A stretch of DNA of 41,185 bases from Chthonomonas sp. UBA1950 (GCA_002336105.1 DDEQ01000031.1:1-41185); one strand, 5' to 3'; counted from the stretch's first letter, positions 1 to 8,245 are shown. Notes: generated by a model not told the origin, from the sequence alone. Program-made: numbers and translations.

Positions 1-640
1 TCGTTTTGGTCAAAATGGCAACGCCAATGGTTGCGCCGATTACTGCGGCAAGTTTCACGCTCCAACCATTGCGCAGAACCATCCCGATCAAAGCTAGAGT
101 CCACGTGCAAAGGGCTATGAGCATTGGATCGTTACTCACAGCGCCGCTCAGGGCAACATTCATCGGCAGTAACGCTGTAAAGGCAGCGGCGATCACGCCA
201 ACATCCTCTCGACCTAATCCCCATTTACCCAAATAAAAAGTGCCTAGAACCCCAAGGGCCCCAATGATAACGTTTAAGTATCGGAGCCTGATTCCCACTG
301 GGCTTTCTTGACTATTGAATCCGACTATTTTTGACCAAGCAGCTTCTAGGACATAGAAGGCTGGTGGCTGATGACTCTGATAGGTCTCGTATAAATTAGG
401 ATCTTTTGGGTTGAAGACTGGGAACCCTTGCCCAGAGGCTAGGTGATAGATGTAATTCACATGCTGGCGTTCGTCAGGTGCACCGATATCTTGCGCTGGT
501 GACCGTCCGTAACTCCTAAGAACTCCAGAAGTTCGATATGGGGTGATCGAAGCAAACCATGTTGCAAGACCGATATGGACGAGCAATAGCAATCCAACGA
601 CAAAACTGCCTGTTCTGCCTTGTAAATGTGAAGTAATCAT
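1..640 (-). CDS. Membrane glycosyltransferase, GT39/ArnT-like, N-terminal part (runs off left edge)
   Basis: The gene starts at the ATG complementary to 638-640 and reads leftwards without a stop to the window edge, giving about 213 residues. A hydrophobic segment follows a short basic N-terminus (around residues 13-30). Next comes a periplasmic-type loop with PDERQHVNYIYHLASGQG and SHQPPAFYVLEA, then further hydrophobic helices. The acidic DE pair just after the first helix, followed by H..Y...L..G and HqPPaFY, is the pattern of the ArnT/PMT-like GT-C fold, which transfers sugars from polyprenyl-phosphate donors on the outer face of the membrane. Family assignment is by pattern only; donor and acceptor are unknown. 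An AGGA lies about 5 nt before the start. It is divergent from the thioredoxin-fusion gene. Confidence 0.75.
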   Translation of the reverse strand, partial: MITSHLQGRTGSFVVGLLLLVHIGLATWFASITPYRTSGVLRSYGRSPAQDIGAPDERQHVNYIYHLASGQGFPVFNPKDPNLYETYQSHQPPAFYVLEAAWSKIVGFNSQESPVGIRLRYLNVIIGALGVLGTFYLGKWGLGREDVGVIAAAFTALLPMNVALSGAVSNDPMLIALCTWTLALIGMVLRNGWSVKLAAVIGATIGVAILTKT

Positions 641-709
641 GAGTCCTAGTGGGGTTACAATAGACCTAACCTGCCTTAACCATAGGCGAGTTCCGTTTCG
701 GGAGAGATT

Positions 710-1696
710 ATGAGTAAGAAGATCACGTTAGCCCTGATTGCAGCGATGGCAACTGCAGCAATCGCTCAGCTTCCAACCTCGGGATTACTTGGCGGATTTA
801 CCAAGGCAATCAACGAGGCTCAGTCGCTCAGCACATCGTATACCGTACAAGTGCTTGGAGGCAACAGCGAGACCTACAAGGTTGACCTTAAAAAGCCCAA
901 TTTGGCACGCATCGACTCACCATCCAAGCTGGTTGTGGCAGATGGCAAAGAAGTCACCATTCTAGATAAGGCATCCAATCAATACTATAAGCAACCTCAG
1001 AGCGAAGGGTTGCTCAAGAGTTTGCTCGTTGGGGACGAGACTGGAGTTTGGGCCGGCTTTTTTGATCCGACCGCTTACCAAGCTGCCAAAGTTAAAGATC
1101 TTGGACCGAAGAATCGTAAAGGCATGACGCTGAACGCCGTGATCGCCCAGCTAGATCAGGCAGGCAAGAAGACAATCACGTATTTCTTGGGAACCGAAGA
1201 CAAAATCGCTCGACAGGCGCTTATCGAGTTTGGTGGGACAACCGAAAAAACGACGCTGATTCTCGACACTAAGTCGATGACAGTTAACGGAGATGTATCT
1301 GCAAATGCTTTTGCATTTAGTGCCCCGGAGAATGCCAAGCAAACAACCTTGGCTGCGATGAGTGCCGCTAAGTGGTTGACTGATATCGAAGAAGCCAAGA
1401 AGGTTGCCCGAGCTTCTGGCAAGAAGATCTTCGTGGACTTTATGGCGACATGGTGTGGTCCCTGCAAGATGCTGGAAAGAGATGTGTTTTCCACTGATCG
1501 ATTCAAGAAACTTGGGACAAAGCTCGTGTTCTTAAGAATTGATGTTGATGCACAGAAGTCTGTTGCGTCGGCATATAACATCGAAGCGATGCCCACACAG
1601 ATGGTTCTCGACGCCAACGGGGAAGTGGTTGGTCAAACCGTTGGATACGGCGGCATCGCAGCTTTCTTCAACTGGATCGACCCACTCGTCAACTAA
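710..1696 (+). CDS. Exported LolA/DUF2092-like domain fused to a thioredoxin domain
   Basis: 328 residues. A signal peptide (basic MSKK, hydrophobic core, Ala-rich end near residue 20) directs export. Residues about 30-215 look like a LolA/DUF2092-type beta-sheet domain: a sequence of the kind LKKPNLARIDSPSKLVVADGKEV is typical of proteins that hold lipids or lipoproteins. Residues about 225-328 form a thioredoxin-like domain with the redox motif ATWCGPCK and the cis-Pro segment EAMPTQ. The catalytic site looks intact, so a periplasmic disulfide reductase or thiol-delivery role is plausible. The start has a good GGGAGAG ribosome site. The gene is monocistronic, closed by a strong terminator at 1721-1761. 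The fusion is unusual; function beyond redox activity is inference. Confidence 0.75.
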   Translation: MSKKITLALIAAMATAAIAQLPTSGLLGGFTKAINEAQSLSTSYTVQVLGGNSETYKVDLKKPNLARIDSPSKLVVADGKEVTILDKASNQYYKQPQSEGLLKSLLVGDETGVWAGFFDPTAYQAAKVKDLGPKNRKGMTLNAVIAQLDQAGKKTITYFLGTEDKIARQALIEFGGTTEKTTLILDTKSMTVNGDVSANAFAFSAPENAKQTTLAAMSAAKWLTDIEEAKKVARASGKKIFVDFMATWCGPCKMLERDVFSTDRFKKLGTKLVFLRIDVDAQKSVASAYNIEAMPTQMVLDANGEVVGQTVGYGGIAAFFNWIDPLVN

Positions 1697-1720
1697 GCAA
1701 ATAGATCTGGCAAAAGTAAA

Positions 1721-1761
1721 ACCGGTCGTTTCTCATTAAAGAGAACCGACCGGCTTTTTTT
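1721..1761. terminator. Intrinsic terminator between convergent genes
   Basis: Stem of about 12 bp (CCGGTCG..TTCTC paired with GAGAACCGACCGG, one mismatch), loop ATTAAA, then a run of Ts on the + strand. The minus strand also has a T-rich tail (TTTTACTTTT), so it can serve both the thioredoxin-fusion gene and fumC. Confidence 0.9.
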
Positions 1762-1779
1762 ATATAAGAAATCCTCGAA

Positions 1780-3177
1780 CTACTCGGTTGGATAGGTCAT
1801 CTCAATCGGAACAACCCATTTAGCGAATTCTTCCCCGGTAAGGTAGCCCGTCGCTAGAGCTGCTTCTTTCAGGGTTGTGCCTTCCTTGTGGGCTTTCTTG
1901 GCAATATAGGCAGCCTTGTCGTAACCGATGTGTCGGTTAAGAGCTGTCACTTGCATCAAGTTCTTACCGAGGTTCTCCTCGATTTTAGGAAGATTTGGCG
2001 TAATTCCTAGCGCACAGTTGTCGTTGAATGCAACACAAGTGTCACCCAACAATTGAATCGATGAAAGAACATTGTGAACCATCACTGGCTTGAAGACGTT
2101 CAATTGGAAGTTGCCTTGCGACCCGCCAAAGGCGACTGCTGCGTCGTTGCCGAACACTTGGACCGCAACCATGGTCATGGCTTCGCTTTGTGTTGGGTTG
2201 ACCTTGCCTGGCATGATCGAGCTACCGGGTTCGTTCTCAGGAATGTTTATCTCCCCGATGCCGTTTCGAGGTCCGCTGGCCAACCATCGGACGTCGTTAG
2301 CAATCTTCATCAGGGCAGCCGCAAGGGTTCGAAGCGAACCGGAGGTTGATACTAATGCGTCATGAGCCGACAGCGATGCAAATTTGTTTGAGGCTGAAAC
2401 AAACGGGAAACCAGTTTCCTTCGCAAAATAGGAAGCTGCCAAGTCGCCAAACTTCGGATGAGCATTGAGTCCGGTTCCCACGGCAGTGCCACCGATTGCG
2501 AGCTCGTATAAGCCTTTCTCAGCGTTTCGTATTTCACCCAGCGCGAAATCCAGTTGAGCAACCCAACCACCTATTTCTTGACCCAAGGTAATCGGCGTAG
2601 CATCTTGTAAGTGCGTTCGACCGACCTTGACGATGTCTTTGTACTCCTCAGATTTCTTGGCGAGTGTTTCGCGCAAAATCTGAACCTTTGGATAGAGTTG
2701 TCGATGAAGTTCTTCGACAACAGCGATGTGCATAGCAGTCGGGAAGGTGTCGTTGCTGCTTTGCCCTCGGTTGACGTGATCGTTTGGATGGACAGGCTTT
2801 TTCGATCCCATTTCGCCACCAGCGATCTCGATAGCACGGTTGGAGATCACCTCATTGGCATTCATATTGCTCTGGGTGCCCGAACCGGTCTGGAAAACAA
2901 CGAGAGGGAAGTGCTCGTTCAATTCGCCTTCAATCACTTCCTGCGCGGCTTTCACAATTAGGTCAGCAACGTCGCCTGGCAACTGGTTGAGATCTTTATT
3001 GGCTAAGGCTGCACCTTTTTTGAGAATTCCCATTGCTCGCACAATCGCCGGGAGCATCAAGTAACGGTCCCTTCCAATTGGGAAGTTCTGAATTGATCGT
3101 TGGGTCTGCGCCCCCCAATAACGGGAGGATTCGACTTCAATTTGCCCCATCGTGTCGGATTCAATACGAATGCTCAT
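1780..3177 (-). CDS. fumC: Fumarate hydratase class II
   Basis: Catalyses reversible hydration of fumarate to malate in the TCA cycle; an iron-free homotetramer in this family. The protein shows the N-terminal SRYWGAQTQRS, the substrate-site GSGTQSNMNANEVISNRA, HPNDHVNRGQSSND and the superfamily signature GSSIMPGKVNP. Full length (about 465 residues). I take the ATG at 3177 (MSIRIESDTMG), which aligns with the usual family N-terminus; an in-frame ATG three codons upstream (3186) is equally possible because neither has a clear ribosome site. It shares a bidirectional terminator with the convergent thioredoxin-fusion gene and is not in an obvious operon. Confidence 0.97.
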   Translation of the reverse strand: MSIRIESDTMGQIEVESSRYWGAQTQRSIQNFPIGRDRYLMLPAIVRAMGILKKGAALANKDLNQLPGDVADLIVKAAQEVIEGELNEHFPLVVFQTGSGTQSNMNANEVISNRAIEIAGGEMGSKKPVHPNDHVNRGQSSNDTFPTAMHIAVVEELHRQLYPKVQILRETLAKKSEEYKDIVKVGRTHLQDATPITLGQEIGGWVAQLDFALGEIRNAEKGLYELAIGGTAVGTGLNAHPKFGDLAASYFAKETGFPFVSASNKFASLSAHDALVSTSGSLRTLAAALMKIANDVRWLASGPRNGIGEINIPENEPGSSIMPGKVNPTQSEAMTMVAVQVFGNDAAVAFGGSQGNFQLNVFKPVMVHNVLSSIQLLGDTCVAFNDNCALGITPNLPKIEENLGKNLMQVTALNRHIGYDKAAYIAKKAHKEGTTLKEAALATGYLTGEEFAKWVVPIEMTYPTE

Positions 3178-3255
3178 GATCAACATCGGAGCTTACCGAG
3201 AGGGGCAAGAAAAGCGCTGTCAGGGGAATACAGGACAAGAGATTCTTAAATGACC

Positions 3256-3284
3256 TTGACAAACCTGCCAGATTCGGGTACATT
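3256..3284 (+). promoter_or_regulatory. Sigma70-type promoter of tRNA-Gly
   Basis: A consensus -35 box TTGACA (3256-3261), a 17-nt spacer and a -10 box TACATT (3279-3284). The tRNA starts 13 nt after the -10 box. This is the clearest promoter in the window. Confidence 0.85.
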
Positions 3285-3296
3285 TTCAATCCGTTA

Positions 3297-3371
3297 GCGG
3301 GTGTAGCTCAGTGGTAGAGCATCTCGTTGCCAACGAGAGGGTCGCGGGTTCGAATCTCGTCACCCGCTCCA
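3297..3371 (+). tRNA. tRNA-Gly(GCC)
   Basis: The acceptor arms GCGGGTG/CACCCGC pair perfectly. The D-arm has GCTCAGTGGTAGAGC, the anticodon stem-loop is CTCGT-TGCCAAC-type with anticodon GCC, and the T-arm has GGTTCGAATC. Discriminator T and an encoded CCA end (3369-3371) are present. Confidence 0.97.
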
Positions 3372-3387
3372 AGTTTGGAGCGATATT

Positions 3388-3419
3388 GGGAGTCCAGAAA
3401 TGGACTCCCGTTTCATTTT
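3388..3419 (+). terminator. Intrinsic terminator after tRNA-Gly
   Basis: A perfect 9-bp stem GGGAGTCCA/TGGACTCCC with a GAAA loop, followed by GTTTCATTTTA. Confidence 0.85.
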
Positions 3420-4629
3420 AGGCTTCAGATCCTAGAAGTCGAGCCGTATACAAAAGGCTTCGACCATCGTGGTAGGCGGCCTTCCATTGATGCCCCTTCG
3501 CTGTCGGGGGAAGTGGTTCTCCGTTCGGCGAGACCGATTCATACCAACCGCCATTCTGTGAATCGATCTGGTAATTCTTGATCCATTCCCATTGCTTCTC
3601 AGCCATTTGCGCATATCTCTCGGATGGAAATTCTTTCGCTAGCCTGGACAGACCCAAAAGGCCTTCGGCTTGCGCCCACCAGTTCATAGTCGTGTCTGTA
3701 GGCTTACCGCTTGAGTCTCCAGCATAGTAGAACCCGCCGTCTGGTCTCCAGCCAAAATCGAGGCAATAGTCGGCTAATTGTTTAGCCTTTTCAAGATAGT
3801 TTTGTGTGATACCAAGGACGTCGGCTGCGTCAAGAATCAGGTGGGCGGCTTCAATGTCATGCCCGAACGAAACTCCACCTTCTATTGGCGTCCAGTCCCT
3901 TTCTGTAAATAAGTGCAACCAACCGGGCTCAACCCATAGCCGCACAGTTAGAATTTCCAGAAGCTCGACTAAACGCACTCGCAGTCGCTCGTCTGGCCAA
4001 ACTCTATACAATTCAGCAAAAGCTTCCAGCAAATGCAAGTGAGTGTTTTGCGACTTAAGGCCATATCGAGTGTCAATCGCATCACCGCGTACTTCTAGTG
4101 CTTCAGAAGGAGGAACGAGAATAGGCTGACCTTCCAATGTAGTGCATTCGAAATACCCTCCGAATTCAGGATCGTAATGGTTCCTTTCAAGCCACTCAAA
4201 GGCTAACTTTGCAGCAGGAAGAGCGTTGTTTGGACCAAAGGTTTTCGTCGCCGCTGCCAAAGCATAAATCGCAAAGCTCATTCCATACGCATGTATCTGG
4301 TCTTTGTGTTCGCCGACTGGGTTGCCATCGCTATCTACACACCACAAAAACGCCCCCGACTCTTGGTTGAAAAATCTCTCGATCAAGAAACTGAAGCCTG
4401 ACTGGCAATACTCGCGAAATTCGGATGCGTACGGCAGCTTAGAGTCAGCAATCTTAGCCGTCACCCAAATCATACGTGTTTGAAAAACTAGAGAGCGTAT
4501 CCCCTGATCTTCGTTAACCCAGTCATGTGTGAAATTCTGCGAGAACCCTGCATCAGAGGTTAAACAAGCGGGAAACCACTTAGATAGGAGGTCTCGATAC
4601 AGGCTCTCGAATAGTTCATTTTTATCCAT
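3418..4629 (-). CDS. AGE-family 2-epimerase (cellobiose/mannobiose 2-epimerase type)
   Basis: 403 residues, no signal peptide, so cytoplasmic. It shows the alpha/alpha-barrel AGE-family landmarks: an Arg-containing FQTRMIWV segment, NTHLHLLEAFAELYR, FGHDIEAAHL, NWWAQAEGLLG and GHQWKAAYHDGR. The His residues in NTHLH, GHDIE and YHDGR correspond to the catalytic histidines of cellobiose 2-epimerases. These enzymes invert C2 of the reducing-end sugar of beta-1,4 disaccharides, for example mannobiose to mannosylglucose. The nearby GH130 phosphorylase uses exactly that product in known bacteria, so mannobiose is the likely substrate (inference from context). The gene is divergent from the GntR/LacI-type regulator, with the shared 4630-4832 region holding repeated operator-like motifs. 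Confidence 0.9.
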   Translation of the reverse strand: MDKNELFESLYRDLLSKWFPACLTSDAGFSQNFTHDWVNEDQGIRSLVFQTRMIWVTAKIADSKLPYASEFREYCQSGFSFLIERFFNQESGAFLWCVDSDGNPVGEHKDQIHAYGMSFAIYALAAATKTFGPNNALPAAKLAFEWLERNHYDPEFGGYFECTTLEGQPILVPPSEALEVRGDAIDTRYGLKSQNTHLHLLEAFAELYRVWPDERLRVRLVELLEILTVRLWVEPGWLHLFTERDWTPIEGGVSFGHDIEAAHLILDAADVLGITQNYLEKAKQLADYCLDFGWRPDGGFYYAGDSSGKPTDTTMNWWAQAEGLLGLSRLAKEFPSERYAQMAEKQWEWIKNYQIDSQNGGWYESVSPNGEPLPPTAKGHQWKAAYHDGRSLLYTARLLGSEA

Positions 4630-4681
4630 GTTAGTGTCTCAGTTATAACAAACAAGTTGTGCGCTTCGATATTGTAGCTAC

Positions 4682-4740
4682 CATAGTGTCAGCAAAGAAT
4701 GCGGTTTTCACAACAACGACTGAGATGCGTTTACACTGTG
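4682..4740. promoter_or_regulatory. Repeated CAYAGTGT motifs in the divergent promoter region
   Basis: CATAGTGT occurs at 4682-4689 and again at 4814-4821 inside the palindrome before the regulator. A reverse-strand variant (TACACTGTG) lies at 4732-4740. The three copies sit between the epimerase and regulator starts and could be binding sites of that regulator. An 8-bp palindrome GTTATAAC also lies near 4652. Evidence is repetition only. Confidence 0.35.
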
Positions 4741-4797
4741 TTAGTTCGATTTGAACCTATCAGTAACGGAATTGCAAGAACTGATCAAAAAGACATA

Positions 4798-4826
4798 TTG
4801 GAGTCATCGCATACATAGTGTATGCT
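4798..4826 (+). promoter_or_regulatory. Promoter and overlapping operator of the GntR/LacI-type regulator
   Basis: -35 TTGGAG (4798-4803), a 17-nt spacer, -10 TATGCT (4821-4826), and ATG only 6 nt after the -10. A perfect inverted repeat CATACA-TAG-TGTATG (4810-4824) overlaps the spacer and the -10 box. That is the right place for a repressor to block RNA polymerase, so autoregulation is likely. Confidence 0.5.
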
Positions 4827-4832
4827 CTTGTT

Positions 4833-6053
4833 ATGTCTGAAGAGCGCAAAGCTGCGCGAATCGCAAGGAACGGTTTCCGCGTCATAGCGGACACGCTTCA
4901 GCGCGAAATCGAAGCAGGAGGAATTGAAGTAGGGTCGTACCTTCCTACTGAGCGCGAACTGCAGACATCATTCGGTGCCAGCCGGGCAACGATAAGAAAA
5001 GCACTGGCTTCGCTTGTTGATATCGGATGGGCGAAAAGCGTTCCAAATCGGGGCGTGATGGCCGCTCGTGGTTTCAAGCCCGTGGCTTCAACCAAGATTG
5101 GGCTCATTGATAGTGGAACTTTCGTTCAGCAAGTTTTAGGCGTGAAACTATCAGCTCTTCTGGAACAACATGGACTGCAGCTCGTCCATTTGGCTGGGTC
5201 TATCGACTATCCAATGGAATACGCGTTACAGAGAGCGCTCGATCAAGAATTTGCAGGGATCTTTGTTTGGCCATATCGTGGCTTCCCCGATCAGGAGACC
5301 ATTCAGAAAGCGGCGAAGCAGATACCTATTATTGCGCTTGATCATAAGCTCAACGGTGCTGAAACGGATATCGTCACTTTTGATTACGAATTAGCTGGTT
5401 ATCAAGCAACTGAGCATCTGATCAAGTCTGGAGCTCGCAGGATTGGTGTCACTGGCATGCTAGATATGCTGGAAATAACTCACCAGAGATTCTGCGGTTA
5501 CATGAAAGCAATGTTCGCCTATGGCTTGCAGCCTCGATCAAGAGATTTCCTCTTTACCGCAACAAGTGGTCAGGATGAGGACGATATCTCAGTTCTGGAA
5601 ATGAAGCTGAGGTCGGGTGACCGGCCTGATGCAATGCTGGTTTTGCAGGATCAGTATCTGCCTAAGGTGGTCGAAGCTTCACTCCGGAGCGGCATATCGG
5701 TTCCCCGAGATATCCAATTTGCAACTATCGGAGACGACGTTGATATTACAGTTGATAGTGTCGGCATGTCATCGGTTGCGTTTGATTGGGAAGGCTTTGC
5801 GTTCGAATCAATGCAACTCCTGATCGATAGACTTCAGAACCTAAACCGCCCGCCCCAAGTTCGCTTCGCTTCTCAGAAGCTTGTCGTGCGTGGGATCAAG
5901 AATAGCCAGGAAAGCGATCTAACTATGTCCTCAGATCAGGAGGCAGGATACTCATTTCCTTTACCAATTTCAAAGGCCCAATATCGGTACTCAACCACAT
6001 GGCGACTGCAAACAAACTCGCCATTGTCTCATAGCGGAGAAAACAAACCATGA
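4833..6053 (+). CDS. Transcriptional regulator, GntR winged-helix head with LacI-type sugar-binding body (AraR-like)
   Basis: About 406 residues from the ATG at 4833; a GTG at 4818 would add five residues but lies inside the palindromic operator. Residues about 15-80 form a GntR winged helix (LPTERELQTSFGASRATIRKAL). Residues about 85-365 form a periplasmic-binding-protein-like ligand domain (KIGLIDSG, GIFVWPYRG, IIALDHKL, GYQATEHLIKSGARRIG, PDAMLVLQDQ, QFATIGDD). This layout is that of AraR-type repressors that sense a sugar. After the usual family end (LVVRGI) there is an extra tail of about 45 polar residues of unknown role. The stop overlaps the pseudopilin start as ATGA, so the two are translationally coupled. 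Neighbours suggest the ligand is a mannan- or glucan-derived sugar. Confidence 0.9.
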   Translation: MSEERKAARIARNGFRVIADTLQREIEAGGIEVGSYLPTERELQTSFGASRATIRKALASLVDIGWAKSVPNRGVMAARGFKPVASTKIGLIDSGTFVQQVLGVKLSALLEQHGLQLVHLAGSIDYPMEYALQRALDQEFAGIFVWPYRGFPDQETIQKAAKQIPIIALDHKLNGAETDIVTFDYELAGYQATEHLIKSGARRIGVTGMLDMLEITHQRFCGYMKAMFAYGLQPRSRDFLFTATSGQDEDDISVLEMKLRSGDRPDAMLVLQDQYLPKVVEASLRSGISVPRDIQFATIGDDVDITVDSVGMSSVAFDWEGFAFESMQLLIDRLQNLNRPPQVRFASQKLVVRGIKNSQESDLTMSSDQEAGYSFPLPISKAQYRYSTTWRLQTNSPLSHSGENKP

Positions 6054-6913
6054 AACGAGCATTTACGCTTATTGAACTACTCGTCGTAATCGCAATCATT
6101 GCCATCTTGGCAGCGATCCTATTTCCTGTCTTTGCGCAAGCGAAACTTGCTGCAAAAGGTGCATCGTCAACTAGCAATATTAAACAAACTGCCATTGCAG
6201 CCATCATGTACTGTGGCGACTATGACGACGTCTTCCCAGCTCAGTATGTTGATGAGACAAGCGACTGGGGATGGCAGAGAAGTTGGATCATGGAAGTTCT
6301 TCCATACATGAAGTCATACGGAATTCTAAAAGATCCGTCTGATAATGTTAAGCTGACGACAACTTATGATTCTGGTCCTAAATTCAGCTACGTTGCCAAC
6401 GGGATTCTCTTGGGCAATACTGGAAGCGGCACCTTCTTGCTCATGCGAGGAGTCATCACTACCAACGGAAACGGCGGCTCTACTAGCTGGTACGAGCAAA
6501 CTACGCGATCTCAGACCCAGATTACACATGTGGCCGATACTGTTCTTTTCGCAACGCGATCAGCTGCCATGAAGGGTGGCGATAAAGATCCTCTAGCGAG
6601 CGGCGGTTCGAAGATGGAAGGTTCCTTCAGCCCGTGGAATGCGGTTCTAAACAACGCAGGCGGCGTCGACTGTGTTTCGAACGCTTGTTCGCTTCCTGGG
6701 TGGGCAAACTCCTGGGGTAAGCCAGATCCAACCTATAAAGGCGCCTTGGATCGAACCTACTCAGGTAACGCGCCATTCGCTTTCGCTGACGGACACGCCA
6801 AGTCCCTTAAGCCAGAAGCCACAATGGATTTCTCTGGAGATATCACTTGGGGACAGGTCGCGTTCATTTCGCCGAAGCCATTCGCTGGAAAGTGGGACGC
6901 TCTTCGAGACTAA
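6050..6913 (+). CDS. Type II secretion/pilus-like pseudopilin, DUF1559 family (triad 1)
   Basis: 287 residues. The N-terminus MKRAFTLIELLVV is a class III prepilin signal: cleavage is expected between Ala3 and Phe4, with Glu at mature position 5 and a hydrophobic helix to about residue 30. The rest resembles the large DUF1559/H-X9-DG pseudopilin families of Planctomycetes, Armatimonadota and relatives. The end has FAFADGHAKS, keeping DGH, but the His expected nine residues before DG is replaced by Tyr. Such proteins are thought to be processed by prepilin peptidase and to sit in the inner membrane facing outward; their substrates are unknown. It overlaps the upstream regulator by 4 nt (ATGA) and has a GGAG ribosome site. 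It shares its first 30 residues after the start with the second pseudopilin at 10535-11404. Confidence 0.88.
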   Translation: MKRAFTLIELLVVIAIIAILAAILFPVFAQAKLAAKGASSTSNIKQTAIAAIMYCGDYDDVFPAQYVDETSDWGWQRSWIMEVLPYMKSYGILKDPSDNVKLTTTYDSGPKFSYVANGILLGNTGSGTFLLMRGVITTNGNGGSTSWYEQTTRSQTQITHVADTVLFATRSAAMKGGDKDPLASGGSKMEGSFSPWNAVLNNAGGVDCVSNACSLPGWANSWGKPDPTYKGALDRTYSGNAPFAFADGHAKSLKPEATMDFSGDITWGQVAFISPKPFAGKWDALRD

Positions 6914-7110
6914 TGATGAAAGTATTTGCTTCAATATTGATCATCGCAAGTTGCGCCGTAGTCCTGTCTGGTTGCGGCAGCAAAGACCAAGAGGAAAAGG
7001 GTTATACGAAGAAAGACTTCGAAAAGACTGCACCACCTCAAGGATTCATCAACTCTGCGCCTAAAGGTCCATCTTCAGGGCCGCCTGCCGGGGCAACACC
7101 TGGCAAATAA
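6913..7110 (+). CDS. Small Pro/Gly-rich lipoprotein (triad 1)
   Basis: 65 residues starting MMKVF. The start overlaps the pseudopilin stop by one base (TAATG), so it is translationally coupled; a longer in-frame reading upstream lies inside the pseudopilin gene and is not the start. A hydrophobic signal followed by the lipobox VLSGC marks a lipoprotein with the acylated Cys near residue 22. The mature part is about 44 residues, charged then Pro/Gly-rich (PPQGF, GPSSGPPAGATPGK), probably disordered. It resembles in size and composition the small membrane protein at 10239-10493, which also follows a pseudopilin. A partner role to the pseudopilin is inferred from this repeat arrangement only. 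Confidence 0.8.
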   Translation: MMKVFASILIIASCAVVLSGCGSKDQEEKGYTKKDFEKTAPPQGFINSAPKGPSSGPPAGATPGK

Positions 7111-7135
7111 CGCTGAGTAGTTGATACCTATTCAT

Positions 7136-7169
7136 CAAGCACGCTCCTCATTATCAAGGAGCGTGCTTG
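7136..7169. repeat. Perfect 13-bp inverted repeat (hairpin) after triad 1
   Basis: CAAGCACGCTCCT pairs perfectly with AGGAGCGTGCTTG across an 8-nt loop. There is no T-run on either side, so it is not a canonical intrinsic terminator. It may protect the 3' end of the regulator-pseudopilin-lipoprotein mRNA or act as a weak terminator before GH130. Confidence 0.75.
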
Positions 7170-7243
7170 TGAGACGCTCATCTTCCGAGCGTTCGAATGC
7201 GTTTACGCGATTCGGACGTTCAAATAAACACTTTTAGCTACCC

Positions 7244-8236
7244 ATGAGCAGTTCCATTAAAATCATCGGCAACGAGTTGCCGAACATCCCTTGGGAAAAC
7301 GAACCAGCTACCCCAAGACAAAGCCCTATCTGGCGGTATTCGCAAAACCCGATCATCCCTAGGGATCTCATTCCAACTTCAAACTCCATCTTTAACAGTG
7401 CTGCTGTTCCTTATAACGGCAAATTCGCAGGGGTTTTCCGATGCGATGACCTAAGCCGCCATATGATCATGCATGCAGGATTCAGCGACGATGGTATTTC
7501 CTGGAATATTAACCACGAGCCCATCAAGTGGATTGTCGACGACCCTGAAGTTGCCTATCCAGAGTACACCTACGATCCGCGAGTTGTCTTTATCGAAGAT
7601 CGATACTGGGTCATGTGGTGTAACGGATTCCATGGTCCAACGATTGGTCTAGGATACACCTACGACTTCAAGGAGTTTCATCTTCTTGAAAACGCGTTGC
7701 TTCCATATAATCGTAACGGCGTTCTATTCCCTCGAAGGATCAACGGTCGATATATGCTTCTCAGTCGCCCAAGCGACACCGGACATACACCATTCGGTGA
7801 CATCTTCTTAAGCCAAAGCGAAGATATGATTCATTGGGGACGACACCGATGGGTGATGGGACCGAAGCAAGCTTGGGAAAGCACGAAAATCGGCGGCGGA
7901 CCAGTTCCGATCGAGACTTCCGAAGGTTGGCTAATGTTCCATCACGGAGTTCTCACGTCATGTAACGGATACGTCTATAGCTTTGGTGCAACGATTCTTG
8001 ATCTAGAGAAGCCATGGATCGTTCGATACAGAAGTAAGCCGTACCTGATCAATCCAAGAGAGATTTATGAAATCGCGGGCGATGTCCCCAATGTGACATT
8101 CCCCTGCGCCGCACTAGCTGATGCTCCGACCGGCCGAATCACAATCTATTACGGATGCGCTGATACTGTCACCGGACTTGCTTTCACAACTATCGACCAA
8201 TTGTTTGACTACGTAAAGAAAAACAACGCGGTTTAG
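7244..8236 (+). CDS. GH130 beta-mannoside phosphorylase (mannosylglucose/mannooligosaccharide phosphorylase type)
   Basis: 330 residues, no signal peptide, five-bladed propeller family. GH130 hallmarks are NPIIPRDLIPTSNSIFNSAA, GVFRCDD, YDPRVVFIEDRYWVMWC, GVLFPRRINGRY, GGGPVPIETSEGWL, FHHGVL, and GDVPNVTFPC followed by YYGCADT. The Asp of YDPR (residue 111) is probably the catalytic acid. Known close relatives phosphorolyse mannosyl-glucose or beta-1,4-mannooligosaccharides to mannose 1-phosphate. With the 2-epimerase nearby, mannosylglucose is the favoured substrate (inference). No clear ribosome site is seen. Immediately downstream lies a strong terminator that separates it from the GH5 gene. 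Confidence 0.92.
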   Translation: MSSSIKIIGNELPNIPWENEPATPRQSPIWRYSQNPIIPRDLIPTSNSIFNSAAVPYNGKFAGVFRCDDLSRHMIMHAGFSDDGISWNINHEPIKWIVDDPEVAYPEYTYDPRVVFIEDRYWVMWCNGFHGPTIGLGYTYDFKEFHLLENALLPYNRNGVLFPRRINGRYMLLSRPSDTGHTPFGDIFLSQSEDMIHWGRHRWVMGPKQAWESTKIGGGPVPIETSEGWLMFHHGVLTSCNGYVYSFGATILDLEKPWIVRYRSKPYLINPREIYEIAGDVPNVTFPCAALADAPTGRITIYYGCADTVTGLAFTTIDQLFDYVKKNNAV

Positions 8237-8245
8237 CTAACTTTG

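Noticed and set aside
1156..1617. 153-codon open frame antisense to the thioredoxin-fusion gene
   Set aside because: Lies completely within a well supported gene on the other strand.
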